A stretch of 64,000 nt of DNA from Chrysomallon squamiferum. Lineage: Eukaryota; Mollusca; Gastropoda; Neomphalida; Peltospiridae. The notes beneath the pieces are model-generated. The model was given only the letters and a program-made list of their open reading frames with translations. It was not told the DNA's origin and searched no databases. Shown piece by piece: positions 51,008 through 63,544 of the stretch. The DNA lies in assembly GCA_012295275.1 (NCBI GenBank), contig CM022679.1, positions 14,212,842-14,276,841 of the forward strand, given 5' to 3'. The first letter of the stretch is position 1; every line of letters begins with the position of its first letter. The translations under genes and the position numbers were made by a program.

Positions 51008-51856
51008 GTAAGGACAGGAACAAATTTAATGACAGGCAGAAAATAACAGGGACCAGGACAATAGCCAAATACCAGTTCAAAAAACAACAACCAATCAACC
51101 AAACTTTGAAGATATTTTTATCTTGTTATTTTGGCCTAGTCAAATTAATTTAACACATTACCTCCATTGATTAAATGGTTGGCTGTTAAATAAACATTAA
51201 CTTGCACTGTAACCTCTCTTAGAGCTGCCAGCCTTTTGCACTGTGTTTGTGCAACTGTAGTCTTCTTCAGTTTATCAATTCGGTTCTGTTTGTTACTTCA
51301 CTTTATGTCTTGTTTATGTATTCTTTGTTTTTATCAAAATGTCACTCACATTTCACTGTGAATTAAACAGTTAGAGTTAAGATAATATTTGGATTTTTTT
51401 TTTTATTCTCAAGAGGTTTTTCTTTTGAATTGTCTAAAAGTTTTCAATCTCTCAGCTGTTACTGTTGTAAATGATTATGTTTCTTTAACTTCTGTTGTTA
51501 GGATTACTAATATTAAATATAATATGTTTATGTGCATTTGTATGTGTATGTACATGCACACACACATGCATATTTACATTAGTGTATGTATTATGTATGT
51601 ATGCAAATGTGCTCTATAAATGTGTGTGTGTGTGTGTCCATCTACATTATGTGCATGTTTATAAATATATATTATTATCATTATTATTTTAATTGTTTTT
51701 GTTGTTGTATTTAGTTTTCTTGTTCTTGTTCTTATTATTATTCATTTCAATTTATCTGCTTAAATCACTTTTTAAACTGGTAGAACTTTTCACAAAGAAA
51801 CATTTGATTGTTATATTCACTACTACTTTACTGACTGTAAAAAATGAGAGAAGATA

Positions 51857-51862
51857 TTTATT
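51857..51862 (-). terminator. Polyadenylation signal AATAAA of the nested gene
   Basis: AATAAA on the minus strand lies 30 nt beyond the TGA stop (51894-51892), a normal distance for a short 3' UTR. By itself the hexamer is common in AT-rich DNA; its position adds support to the gene model. Confidence 0.4.
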
Positions 51863-51891
51863 ATTATGTTCACAGATGTAAAGCTTCACGA

Positions 51892-52791
51892 TCAACTATT
51901 TATCATGGTCAGTTCAGAAAGGAATGTAGATAACAAAATACTGACGAGTGCAGTATGTGTTTGAGGTAAAGCAGTGGAAAGGATCGCTTCCACTGCTCTT
52001 TCACTAATTTCCCATTCCAACCATTTTTCGGATAACTGTTTACAGAACATAGTTAAATCTTCAGAGCAATAGAAAATAAATGAATGCATTCAAAAAATAT
52101 AAAAGTAGATATGATTAATTGAAATTTATTTCGTATATGGTTTATAACAAATGTCCTCTGTATGTTGGTCAGTATGCTGTATAGTGTATCACTTGTTATT
52201 TAACCAGTGAGATATCTACATTAATACACTGCAGCTAGTGATTAGGTAAAATCTGGTTATCACATACACATGATTTTACTCATTTGAAAACAGACTTGAA
52301 TATTTCATTATGAGTGGTTTAATGGTAGAAAGTTGATGTGTTCTTAAGCAGTATAAATATTATCTAGTAAAAAGCAAATTGTAATTTACATACAGACTAT
52401 ACAGGTATGCTGGATGAGAATAGGTACTTATAAAGTGGTATCAATTTAAATAGCTATACCTGCATATACCTGCATGTATCTTAGCAATGAATACATCCAT
52501 ACATACATACATACATACACAGATTATATAGTCATATCTCAAGCAGACATGAGATAACACACTTACATCTCACAATCACTTTATACTTTAGTGGTAATGC
52601 CACATGCCCATCTAACCTATTCCTGTAGTGTTTATGTATGGTATCGCCCACCCTGGCATGGGATACCGTGATTTTAACGTCAGTCCGCTGTATGATACAG
52701 GTTAATGGAAACCAGACATCCTCACAAAGATCATTACTTACATCAGAACTTATTTCACACTCCAATCTCAACAAGTTTTTCCCCCCTCCAT
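51892..52791 (-). CDS. Two-exon small gene nested antisense in the presumed PDZ-gene intron; about 130 residues, unrecognised
   Basis: Exon 1 is 52791-52567 and exon 2 is 52058-51892, with a 508-bp intron (52566-52059) from GAGAT|GTAAGT to TTGCTCTGAAG|AT. Exon 1 ends in phase 1 and exon 2 opens with two bases, so the reading frame continues exactly. Exon 1 encodes strand-like sequence (LLRLECEISSDV; VWFPLTCIIQRTDVKITV; HVALPLKYKVIV). Exon 2 encodes helical sequence (KQLSEKWLEWEISERAVEAI; LVSILLSTFLSELTMINS) ending in TGA. The ATG has a strong context (GGAAGATGG), but six G at 52786-52781 put it one base out of the long frame. One more G would join them into about 130 codons. So this is either a homopolymer error in the assembly, a recent frameshift, or an internal exon with an unseen acceptor. 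I do not recognise the family; the RFX site upstream hints at, but does not show, a ciliary role. Confidence 0.58.
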
Positions 52792-52818
52792 CTTCCGGAC
52801 ACCTGTTTCTATGGCAAC
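52762..52818 (-). promoter_or_regulatory. Promoter-like cluster for the nested gene: RFX X-box and ETS site (CCAAT nearby)
   Basis: Just upstream of the minus-strand ATG (52791) are CCGGAAG (ETS core, 52798-52792) and an RFX X-box, GTTGCCATAGAAAC on the minus strand at 52818-52805, matching the imperfect palindrome RYYNYY-N2-RRNRAC. A CCAAT sequence on the plus strand (52762-52766) lies within exon 1. Short GC-richer DNA surrounded by AT-rich intron fits a compact promoter. Function is inferred from motifs only. Confidence 0.45.
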
Positions 52819-53269
52819 CTTATTATATCATTTATTCTTTAAGAAATGTATATATTTGTAATATATTTGTTTAGGTTTATCATAAGCATGTCATTGTATT
52901 TCTTAGATATATTGTAGATATCAGTAATATTTTGGGAGCTAACAATGGCTATGTTGTGTGTGTATTTTGTTTGTTTTTTTGGAGGGTCTTTTTGGCTCTG
53001 CTTGGTTTGAATTAACATTCGTAACTCTCTGCCAGGTTATATATCATCTTTATATAATACAAGCTGGTTTCATCTTGAAGAGTAGTGGTTTTATCAGGTT
53101 TTCACTGAGCAGGTTTTTATCTCTGAGTCTGTCTGAGGCAGGCTGCTACATTGGGAAGTGAGTTATTTTTTAAAAAGAGAATTTCAGTTTGTGATGGAAA
53201 CAGATTTTTAAAATAAAGTTTTATAAAAGAAGAAACAGTTAAACTTTTAAGGGCCTCATTAGACAAAGT

Positions 53270-53830
53270 TACTGAGAAGTCATTATGAAGATATCCCATT
53301 TAAGAATGTGTTATGGTTTCTATGAAGACAGTTTTATGAAAGTTTGGAATTTTGCTTATTGATTTATCTGGAAAAATAGAACTGAACCAATATGACATAC
53401 TGGGCTTGGATAGAAGTAAGTATTATTGAATATATGTATTTAAATCACAATTTTAATTTAAGTTTGAAAGGTATTATATATAAAATTTACAACATGTTGG
53501 TTCTGATCTGAATATCATAATTTTAATTTTATTAATGTATTCAGTTAAAATACAAATTTAAAGACCAGGTGATGTTCTGGATAGAAGCAAAAATCAGATG
53601 CAACAATAAAGATAACTTATATCAGAATATTTTTTAAAACACATAGATTTAAATATTAGATGGAAAAGGATAATTATTATTAAATGCCTTAGTTTATTTG
53701 AAGAAAAAATAAAGCAGCTGTTATGGTATATTGACCTTGGTTAGATATAAGTGTTGGGACATCTGTGAAGATAACCCATGTCAGAATGGGTCAGTTTCCT
53801 CTTAAGATGGGCTCCTAGTACTTCCTGTTC
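53270..53830 (+). repeat. Degenerate tandem repeat, unit about 160 bp
   Basis: GAAGATANCCCATNTCAGAAT-type blocks lie at about 53287, 53607 and 53768, with GGNTAGAnnTAAGTn blocks between them. Strongly diverged. Confidence 0.45.
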
Positions 53831-56639
53831 TTTGATTTCTCCGTATTTATTAATAGCATTCCTGAGTGCATGGTTTATCTCTGTATGAGATAAGCATATT
53901 TTTGAAAAATGTATGTATCTGGAAGACTGATGATTTTTGATTCTTCATAATCTGATATACAGGGGCTTGATGCACAAGCTTGTTTTTGTTTTGTCTTGGA
54001 ATACTTTATGAAATTTGTGAATTCATTTTGGAATGCTACAGCAGTGTTTGGTTAGCCTGAGTGAAGGAACAGTTTGAATAATATCGGGTTGATGGACAGT
54101 GTGACGGTAAGAGGTCATGTTATTTAATTAATTAACGAAAGATCCAAAATTTGAAAAAAAGGGTTAGTTAACATCTCTGTGGTGGATATAGTTTCCAAGC
54201 TGAAGTGAATTAAGTATAAAGAAAAAAGAGAAATGTGTAAATTAATTAATTAATTAAAATAATAATAATAATTTTATTAAAAATAATGTTTCAGCTATAC
54301 TTTTTTTTGTAGGATTTTTGTTTTCTTGAAGTCCAGTGTTTCATTCTAAGAACAGAATTATGATTTTCAATTAGCTATTAATTACTGGAAAATTTTTGAA
54401 TGCCAGTATTCACTTTGTTTTTGTTTTGATGGTCAGAATCCTTTATTAAATGAGAATCTAAAGAATTTCGACTTTCTTTTCCACTGTAAATACAATTTTA
54501 TCATTTACTTCACCACCTGTTTGATTTCTCCTCATTAAGATAGATGTCTGTTTAAATGAAACTGCCCTCACAGAGGCAGATGTCTATTTAAATGAATGAC
54601 TAAATAATCTCAGTTTTTTTTAATCTTTTCTTTTTTTTCATAATCACCTGCATGTGACTGTGTATATACATTTTAAAACATTTAATCGGTTGTTGTTTTT
54701 ACCATTATCTTTTTTTTTAGTCAACAAATATACATCTGTTTCAGTAAATTAAATCTTTATTCTGAATCATACATGTGCACAATGTTTAGGGCCAGTTCAA
54801 ACATTTTTGAACGGGAGGGTGGTGATCATCATAACTGATGAACTGCAAAGTATATTACTTCAAAATTTGAATTTTATTATAGAAAAATCTGAAAACAAAC
54901 AACCAAACATTTGTTCTCCAAGATTTTAAAAACTTTATAATAAATAAAACAGACTTTAAGTTTTGGCTAAATTTACTTTTTAATATATATATATTTTTTA
55001 TTAAATTTATTTTAAAGAAAGACTTTAGTCATCTCTAAATAGGGTGGATTTGTGTGCACCTCTTGGATCTGTTTAAACATTTTAATATCTTGATCTAATT
55101 TTTCTAGAATTATTTTTGGCTGATATAAAACATCTGTTGCAATGAATTCTCCCTGGTTTCAGCGTCAGCAGAAATGACCAATGCAGACACATTCTGATTA
55201 TCACAGTTTAGCTCTGTCACTTTCTGTTGATAACACATTTCACACTGAATGTTCTTTCTGTTATACCAAACTGAAATGTTTTCAAACTGCAGCCATGAAA
55301 GAAATGATGAAACTACAGTTTCTTTTACTGACAGTTTTCTTTGATGTAGTTTTCAACATAGCTGCTTTGACCATAGACACTGATTAAATTAAATGATAAT
55401 TTTGTCTATAATGGAATTAAAAAATAAAAATGATTTTGATTTTAATTATATTATAATTAAAAAAAAACACCCATATATTCACAGGTAATACACATACACA
55501 TTACATATATATATATGTAAAGAAAATATCTGAAATATTTATAATTGCAATGTTTTACATTTAACAAGCACACAGACACACATCCATACACAGAAAATAT
55601 TTAAAATATTTGTAAAATCAGTTCTCATCATAATCCAGTTTTGCATGACCACTGTTATAAAGGAGATATGTCACACCCAATCAATAAGGCAATTGATCCA
55701 TGTCTCTCTATTTGATATTACTGATATGTGATTGTTTGGTGGTTTGTGTAACAGTCACTTTGTTAACATCTATAGACACTTTGGGGAGTTAGATCACGAA
55801 GCAGTCTCTGAAAGCATTTGCATAAGTTTGTGGGAAACGAAAAAGCTGTATACTGCTCACAAAAATTAAGTATCGTTGGCAGTTTGTATAGGGCAATGCG
55901 TGTATTTGTTGTCTGTGTTTAGAATGTATATTATGTGTTGTATTGTGTAAATGGGAATAGAAGGATATGTTTATGTGTATATATTTTTGTTCAAGTATGT
56001 TTTATGCAGTTGTTTGTGTATGTATTTCCCATGTTTATTTGCATTTGCAAATGGATAAGGGAATAAATAAGCACTGTGTGTATATGTTTGTAGTTTGGAG
56101 TGTGTCTGTATGTGTATGTGATTCTTTGTTCCAAAGTAACCAAATTAATGTAATCAGTATTGATATAACTGTAAACTATGGAATAAAAATAATTTAAAAA
56201 ACCTTATTAAAACCAACATATTCATCTCTTCTGTTTGATCCTGCAGTTCATCTTCTCTAAATGAATCACTTGATGACTCAGTTAATTATAAATAATTAAT
56301 ACTATTGCAGTGAATATTACCTCTTCTGCACATGAAGATTTATTTTTTTTTATTAAGTTGCAATGTAAAGAAAAATTCTACAGCAGTTTCATAGTACAAG
56401 TATTTAAATAAAAATCGTTGTCCTGTTATTGAAATGGTTTATGTGATATCTGACCCTTTTACATTTTGATTTTGTGTCATTTTTATTTCTTTTATTGCCA
56501 TTTTTTCTTCTTTTTTTTTTTCACTGTTGTAAGAAAATGTACCCTTTAAACCCTGCAGCTGATATTTTATTTATAAGTCTTTTCTGAAGTTCCTTTGATG
56601 TGGTCTTGTTTTTATAGTCATTTTCTTCTTTATGCCAAA
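53831..56639. other. No gene seen
   Basis: AT-rich unique DNA. ATGGACAGTGTGACG|GTAAGA near 54092-54112 is a donor-like end of a possible short leader exon, without further support. Confidence 0.4.
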
Positions 56640-57365
56640 ACTCTTCCAATATTATTATTACTACTACTACTACTACTTCTGTTATTATTATTACTGCATT
56701 TGGTGCTATTTTTTTATTATTATTATTTATAGCTATTGTTGTTATTGTTATTGGTGGAAAAAAAAAAAAAAAAAAAATTATTATTACAAATATTATTTAT
56801 TATTATTAATAAACTACCTAAACTGCATGCACTAAACTGTTTTTATTTTTATTGCTGTTGTTAGCCTCGGGCTGATACTTATTTACTTTTATTTATTTAT
56901 TTTTTTTTTTTTTTGGTTGCAAATGTTGTATTATTATTTTTGCAGTTGTTCATTGTGATATTGTTGGTATTAGCATTATTATTACTATATTTAAACAAAC
57001 AAGAAATTGTATTAATTATTATTATTATTGGTATTACAAGTGTTACATTATTATTAAGATTTTCATTATTATTACAGTTAGTATGTATTTATTAAGTTAC
57101 TGCTTAATTATTATTAAGTTATTAACTTAGTAATTAAGTTATCAAATACTATTATTATTGTTGTTGCTGTAATAATAATCATTTATCATTGTCATTATCA
57201 CCATCATTATCATCATTATAATCATCAACATTATTATCATTGTCATCATTATTATCATTATAATTATCATTATCATCATTATTGTTATTATTATTAATGT
57301 TATTGTTATTTTTATTATTATTGTTATTTATATTTTATTATTATTATTATTGTTATTGTTATTGT
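56640..57365 (+). repeat. Long ATT/ATC/TTG-rich triplet region
   Basis: About 700 bp of imperfect ATT, ATC, ACT and GTT triplets with an A19 run at about 56759-56777; open frames here are artefacts. Confidence 0.85.
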
Positions 57366-58330
57366 TGTTTACCTGTCACTCACACAAGGACTCAGTCCAC
57401 TGCGTGTGCTATTGATTATAGATAAGACTGAACTGTTGTCACAGAACTCACAACACACATACAGTTTGCTCTTCTCACCAGTACTCTCCATAACTATCTA
57501 TACACATACGTGTTCAAAACAGCTGCACAGATCTCCAACCCCTGTGAGTCTGGACTGTGAGTTGTTGAGTTTTCTGTGAGTAAACAACAGCACCATTACT
57601 CACAGAAAGAATCTTCAAAAGGAAGAAGATTTGTTAACTGTTGAAGATCCGTATCTATTTTTAGCTCAAAAGGGATGTAATGACAACAGAACAGAGTTAT
57701 TCTTCTTAATTTTCTATTCTTCTTCTTCTTTTTCTTCTTCTTCTTTTTGGTGGATATGACATTATAAAGTGAAATGATCACAGAGACACAGTGGCTATGT
57801 TAATTAGGAGATTATTATTCAAGTAGCATTCGTTTTGACCTCGTGGCTATATCAGGCTTTTTATTGATTGTTCTCTCGCTCAACACTGTTTGATCCAACA
57901 TTCTCTGCTGCTTTCTCTTTTGCAGTTGTGTGGGACACGAGTATTTTTTGTTTTGTTATGATTTTTTAAAAGAAAAAGAAAGAAAGGAATAAAAAAACAA
58001 CAAAAAAAAAACACGATTTGGTGAAAATATCTTGTTTTCGTACTAGTCGAGAAAGCAGATATTTTTTTTGGGGGGAAATTGCAAGTGTTTGTGAAACGAA
58101 ATCCGGAATACCTAGCATCTGTGTGTGTGTTTGTTGGTGGACAAGGCTGTTGGTGTTTTAATAGCTGACTTGCCTGATTGTGGTGAAATGACTTCATTTG
58201 TTTGAGGATTAATTTCGATGACAGTTTTGCAGATGCTTTAATTTATTGTTGTGATCTGTTGTCGTCAGTTTGAAGATCTGCTGGAATTCAGCTGGTAAAT
58301 ATTTGTATCTTCTTTAGAAAACAATTTTCT
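57366..58330. other. Lower-repeat region, possible leader exon or promoter
   Basis: Unlike its flanks it is mostly complex sequence with scattered CpGs. It ends CAGCTG|GTAAATATTT near 58294, donor-like. No coding frame is convincing. An alternative non-coding first exon is possible but unproven. Confidence 0.25.
57716..57748 (+). repeat. (CTT)n
   Basis: CTT triplets with two interruptions. Confidence 0.93.
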
Positions 58331-58488
58331 ATTTTTGTATTTTGTTAATTTCTGTTGTTATTTTTTAAAATGTAGGCCTTTGTTTATATTCATGAGCATT
58401 GGATACATATGTATTTTTTCTATTGTTTTTTTTTAAATACATTTTAGAATAACTTAAAATAGCAAAAATAAATATTATATTCCACTTC

Positions 58489-58531
58489 ATATACTACTAC
58501 TACTACTACTAATAATAATAATAGTAGTAGC

Positions 58532-58566
<35 letters not shown>

Positions 58567-58620
58567 CAGCAATAATAGTAGTAGCAGGAGTAATAACAAT
58601 ATAAATAATAACGATGAAGA
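58489..58620. repeat. (ACT)n-(AAT)n-(AGT)n inverted microsatellite
   Basis: ACT units at 58491-58510 and AGT units at 58522-58566 are reverse complements separated by a 12-bp AAT spacer, so the strand can fold into a hairpin with an arm of about 20 bp. Confidence 0.9.
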
Positions 58621-58837
58621 TAATAATTAATAATAATAATAGTAATTAAAAAATTAAAATACAATAAATACATTTTTTTTTTAAACATATTTGCATTAAT
58701 AAAACAACAACATCTTCAAACCTGTATTTTATATCAGTAAAAATAAAGTTACTGTCTGATATTTATTTTCTCTCTCATATTCTCTACTCGTTTACCCTAC
58801 TGCAGTATTTTATATTTATATCTGCCCTTCTGCATAC

Positions 58838-59061
58838 TAAAGACTAATTGCAATGGCTGGCATGAATGGTTGCAAGCTCGAAGGACAAAGCCTGTTGTGT
58901 GTGTACACCTGGATTTACTGCAGTGTCTTAGAAATCTCAGAGATTTAGATTGTGATCTCTGGTCTCAGTTTAATTTCACTGTGAATTCAGACGGTGTGCT
59001 GAGACTGTATTCTGAAATGCAGTGTTTGGCAGTATCTGAACACTGTTTAATGTGGTGTTAA
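58838..59061 (+). other. Possible terminal exon, unrecognised
   Basis: After CTGCCCTTCTGCATACTAAAG, an acceptor-like sequence, the plus strand is open to TAA at 59061. It encodes WHEWLQARRTKPVVCVHLDL, then NLRDLDCDLWSQFNFTVNSD and further non-repetitive residues. The stretch is more GC-rich than its flanks. No donor of an upstream exon or homologous family could be identified, so coding status is weakly supported. Confidence 0.2.
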
Positions 59062-59258
59062 TGCTTTGTGGGTGACAGTTATAAGTTTTGGAATTTATTA
59101 TTTTTTTGTTTTTCTCATAATGATGAAAGTCTGTTACTGCCTACATATTATATCTGTTTTCTGTTTTTGTGTAAAGTAAATAATGTTTTATATATATGTG
59201 TATATCCAAATTAGTTCATTGGCGAACTAAACAGACTAAATATATACAGTACTAAAAA

Positions 59259-59259
59259 C

Positions 59260-59300
<41 letters not shown>
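59259..59300 (+). repeat. (CA)n
   Basis: Perfect run of about 20 units with one break. Confidence 0.95.
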
Positions 59301-59301
<1 letters not shown>

Positions 59302-59566
59302 TCAGAGCAACATATGTGTCTATGCACATATACACACAACTGCATATCAAAACCACCAGTACAACACACATCACACACCACACACAAACAAGTACGTTCA
59401 TGTGCACAGAATTACATAACATGCTCATACTCAAAACTGAAGGAATGTTAGATCAGAAATGAAGATTTGAACAGGAAAATATGACAGACATTTAACTTGC
59501 CTTAGGCTTTTTGGCTCCGACTATCAAAAATACAGAAATATTAATGAACTTAATGACAGTTACACC

Positions 59567-59773
59567 CAGGTGTGACATATTAATTAAAAACACACCTGTC
59601 ATGAAATTAGTTTAAAAAAAAAAAAAGGTTAATTAACATAGGCAATCCCAGGAACATGTGTTGACATACAGAATGTAGATGTAAACATCTATCAAACTGA
59701 CATCAGTAAGTGACCCACAAAATGACCCTCAGAGGTCATGACCTTGGTGTCACACCTGTGTCTGAAATGACCT
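59567..59773. promoter_or_regulatory. Candidate enhancer: nuclear-receptor and T-box sites
   Basis: AGGTCATGACCT at 59733-59744 is a perfect zero-spaced nuclear-receptor palindrome, and its right half extends to CCAAGGTCA (minus, 59747-59739), the FTZ-F1/NR5A form. Further half-sites are TGACCC (59711, 59723) and TGACCT (59768). T-box half-sites AGGTGTGA (59568-59575) and TCACACCT (59750-59757), and an inverted pair CAGGTGTG/CACACCTG (59567, 59591), lie in the same 200 bp. No gene was found beside it. Confidence 0.35.
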
Positions 59774-59799
59774 GTCTTAAGAATTTGAGAATTTAATAA

Positions 59800-61245
59800 T
59801 TAATTATGTCTCCATGATTGTTCAGTTATTAGTGTCATACAGGCTAATCCTTTATTCTTTCTCTTCTTTCTGTTTCTCTCTCCTTATTTCTGTATGTACA
59901 CGTGTGTGTGTGTGTGTGTGTGTGTGTGAAAACTTAAGGTTTTTCATACTAGTATAAAGATTATCTTTTGAAAAGTCATCTTGAAAGACCCAAATTAAGA
60001 AGAAATGGGAAGAAAAAGTAAACAGGTGCTAATTGTATTATTTTAAATTGATTACAATAATGAACTGATTTGAATTTTGATAAATTAATTTAAAACTGCC
60101 TTCAACACTTCTATGATTTTTGGAGGTAAAATGTCAAGCTACGATAGTCCTATCATTTCTGAGCTGCTAAAAAATTTGTTACTGAAATAATTAGATTTCA
60201 TTTTTATGATCCACATGGAACAGATTATGTTGCAGTTGATAACAAGCTGTGAGATACACTTAATATAACACAGACCAGATACAGAAATAGTTTCTGGCAG
60301 AGATGGTATACATCATGTTATGTCATGGTGAAGCCTTTATTATGGAAATTATAAAAATTTGATTTTGAATTTTTTTAGAAGCTTGTAGAAAATGATAATT
60401 CTACATGAATTATTATGCTGAGTACAAAATGTTAACTCATAAGCTAGAACAAAAGAAAAAAAAGTAACTAATATATTAAACAGAAATGATAGAACTGTTG
60501 TAGAAAATGTTATGAGTGATTAAAATTATAGAATTTTAATTGATAAACCCCAGAATTATAGAATTTTATTAGAAAATATTTACTGATTGAAAGTATTACT
60601 GACATTCTGCTGATGAAATATTTCTTAAGAAATAAAATAAATGTTTGCTGGAACTGCATTAAAAAACAATATATCTGTAGAAAATAATTATTGACATTCT
60701 ACTAAAATCATATAACTGGTGTTAGAAAATGTTTCCTGGAATTCTTCTAAAACAAAACAACTGATTCAGAACTTGTTTAACAGGCATTCTGCACATCCTA
60801 TAAGAAAAAACAATTAATGACTGCCAGATTAATTTGAAATTATGAGCAACTGGCAGGTCGTGGAGCTGCCGGTGAAGAAGTGAACATTAAACATTCTGGC
60901 AATTTCTCGTACTAATTTTTCATTCCCCAAATCAATACACTTAACACACTTTGAGGTAAAAAAAACAACAACAGCAGCCTGGGCTGGCCACTTCTTACAC
61001 ATGTGGCCCAGTACTTCCCTGGGTTGGTGGATCTGATGGGTCTATCTGATGGTCCATACTTAGGTGAAGTGAAGAGGATACAGATAGATGTGTATGTATA
61101 TAAATGCCTCTCACACATGGCTGGCAACTCTCTACAGACTGGGTTAGTGTAGATCTCAAGGATTTATAAACACAGCCTGGATAGCTGGCCAGCTCTTGGA
61201 ATTCGTTTTAGCTGTAATTTAGTAAGTTTTTGTAATTTGTAGTCT

Positions 61246-61293
<48 letters not shown>

Positions 61294-61940
61294 ATTTGTG
61301 TTGGTCTGTGTGAGAATTTATGTGTTTTATGTATATTATCAGTACAACTACTACTATTACTATTACTGCCAGTACTACTACTTATTATACAGATTAAAAT
61401 CAATGTGTGTTTGTAAATATATAAATTTACATATACGTGTATTTGTATCTAGGTATACAATAATAATAATAATATGTGTAGTAGAGGTAGTTATATTAAT
61501 GATGGTGGTGGTAGTAGTAGTAGGAGTAGTAGTAGTAGTAATGGTAACAGTAGTAGTACATGTTCTAGTAATAGTAGTAGTACCTTATTATCAAGTATGC
61601 TAATAACATCATTTTCTGCTTCATATTTACATGGCAGGCAAATAAAATCCATGTTTATTTGTCGTATTAGTTACTTTCCTATCTCAACAGCAGTATGCCA
61701 GATGGGTTTATCAGTTTAATATGACAAGACTGTTTACAGTGTGTGATAAAGTTTAGTATCCAGGTTTTACAGGAGTATATATGTAATCAATGTAGCCACA
61801 TATGTGTAGGTGCTTTGACATGTAAACAAGCCCCAGAAAATTAGCATCTTTATTATTATTATTTTAAGTGTAAGTTATATTTAATTTTATTAAAGTAGGT
61901 AGTATTTGTGGTACATAATTATAATGCTGTATGTAATTCT
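59800..61940. other. No gene seen
   Basis: AT-rich to 60.8 kb, more complex at 60.84-61.2 kb where a 71-codon minus frame (60912-61127) has no splice or family support. Confidence 0.45.
61248..61600. repeat. (TG)n followed by ACT...AGT triplets
   Basis: TG at 61248-61291, ACT-type triplets at 61352-61385 and AGT/GGT triplets at 61480-61585, again in opposite senses. Confidence 0.9.
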
Positions 61941-62260
61941 ACTGCAGTATATACTTACAACACAGTAGTAAAATACACAGTAAAACAGTATGTTCTTATA
62001 TTAAATTATAATGTAATACTTAGTTGTTATGAAATACACAAAACAGATTATTTTTATATTAATATTAAATTATAATGTAGTATTTACCTATTACATAGCA
62101 CTTAGTTGTTATGAAATGCACAATAAAACAGAATATTTTTATATTAATATTAAATTATAATGTAGTACTTACCTATTACGTAGCACTTAGTTGTTATGAA
62201 ATACACAATAAAACAGTGTATTCATATATTAGTATTAAATTAGAATGTATTAAGTACTAA
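61940..62260 (+). repeat. Tandem repeat, unit about 82-85 bp
   Basis: TAGTTGTTATGAAATACACA occurs at 62021, 62103 and 62188, each followed by AAAACAG and ATATTAAATTATAATGTAGT. Confidence 0.85.
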
Positions 62261-63544
62261 AAGAGAGTACATTGTTATAACAGTATAAAATTGTAACACA
62301 AAAAAGTACCTTTCTTAAAAGGCTTACTAGAACTTGAAGTAAAGCTTTGTTCTTTTATATGAAGTTAAGTAAATTTTTTGTATAAATTACAAGTGGAAAT
62401 AATATTTTTTTTAGGTCAGTGGCTTCATGTCTTGAAATGGTTTTAACTAGAACATAAAAACAAGAACAACAAAACAAACAACAAAGACTGGTCTGTAGAA
62501 AATCAGTTATAAATATTTATGTCACCTATGAAGGTCAGACCCATTTATTACAAGTGTCACTTTGCACTTGTTCTTCTTCATAACCAGTCTGAGAGATTTT
62601 TGCAGATATGGACATTTCTAAGAATATATTTAAGATGAAGAAAATTGCAGAATTTTAATTTAATTTAATTACACTTTAATTGTGATTATACACACATGTG
62701 TGTGTGTCAATACATGCTTTAAAATCTGTAATTTTTTTCAATGTATGTATAAGATGTTTTATCTATTTTTTTTTTTTTTATCTGACAAACACCATGATCA
62801 AAATGATATAACAAAGAATTAAAACAAAGTATCTCACTGAATCAGCATATAATGTTATTTTTTTTTTATTATTTAAAAAAAAATCTTTTCTAAAATTCAT
62901 TTATACATGACAGGCAGCTATAACATTCAAGGGTCTTTATTTAAATAACATATATATATATATATATTTTTTTTTTTTTGGCTCTATATAATATTTATAA
63001 AGATAAACACAAATTTACTGGCTTTAGTGGCAAATGTACAAAGAAAGGCATACAATAAATGTAAATAATAAAATTAAAAAACCCCACAAAACACACACAC
63101 ACACACACACACAAAAGAAATGCTTGATGAGCAGTTTGTTGCAGGGGAAATAAATTAATAAATAAGTAAATGAATCTATGTTAAACACTGAATCATTATA
63201 TTAAGTATTTCATGGTTAGTAGGTATCAAACATGTTCTATAATGATGTGTTAGAAAATATGCTACCAAAGAAAAACAGACAATATTTATAAATGTATCTT
63301 CCTGTAGACAGGAGAAAAAAAAAAAGAAAAAAAAAAAATATATATATATATACACATACACTCACACACACACACTCACACACACACACACATACACCAA
63401 TACACAACTTTCAACAGACAGGAAAAAATATAACCATTGCCTTTTATAGACATTGGCATTCAGTACTGGTTGAAATTAGAAAATAGGCCTAATGATGCAT
63501 TCAAGAGGCTTGTTTCTGTGATATATTATACATTGAGTCTGCTC
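62261..63544. other. No gene seen
   Basis: AT-rich DNA with poly(T), TA and CA tracts. Confidence 0.55.
63090..63402 (+). repeat. (CA)n tracts and TA/A-rich run
   Basis: CA at 63090-63114 and 63356-63398, A/TA at 63313-63352. Confidence 0.93.
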
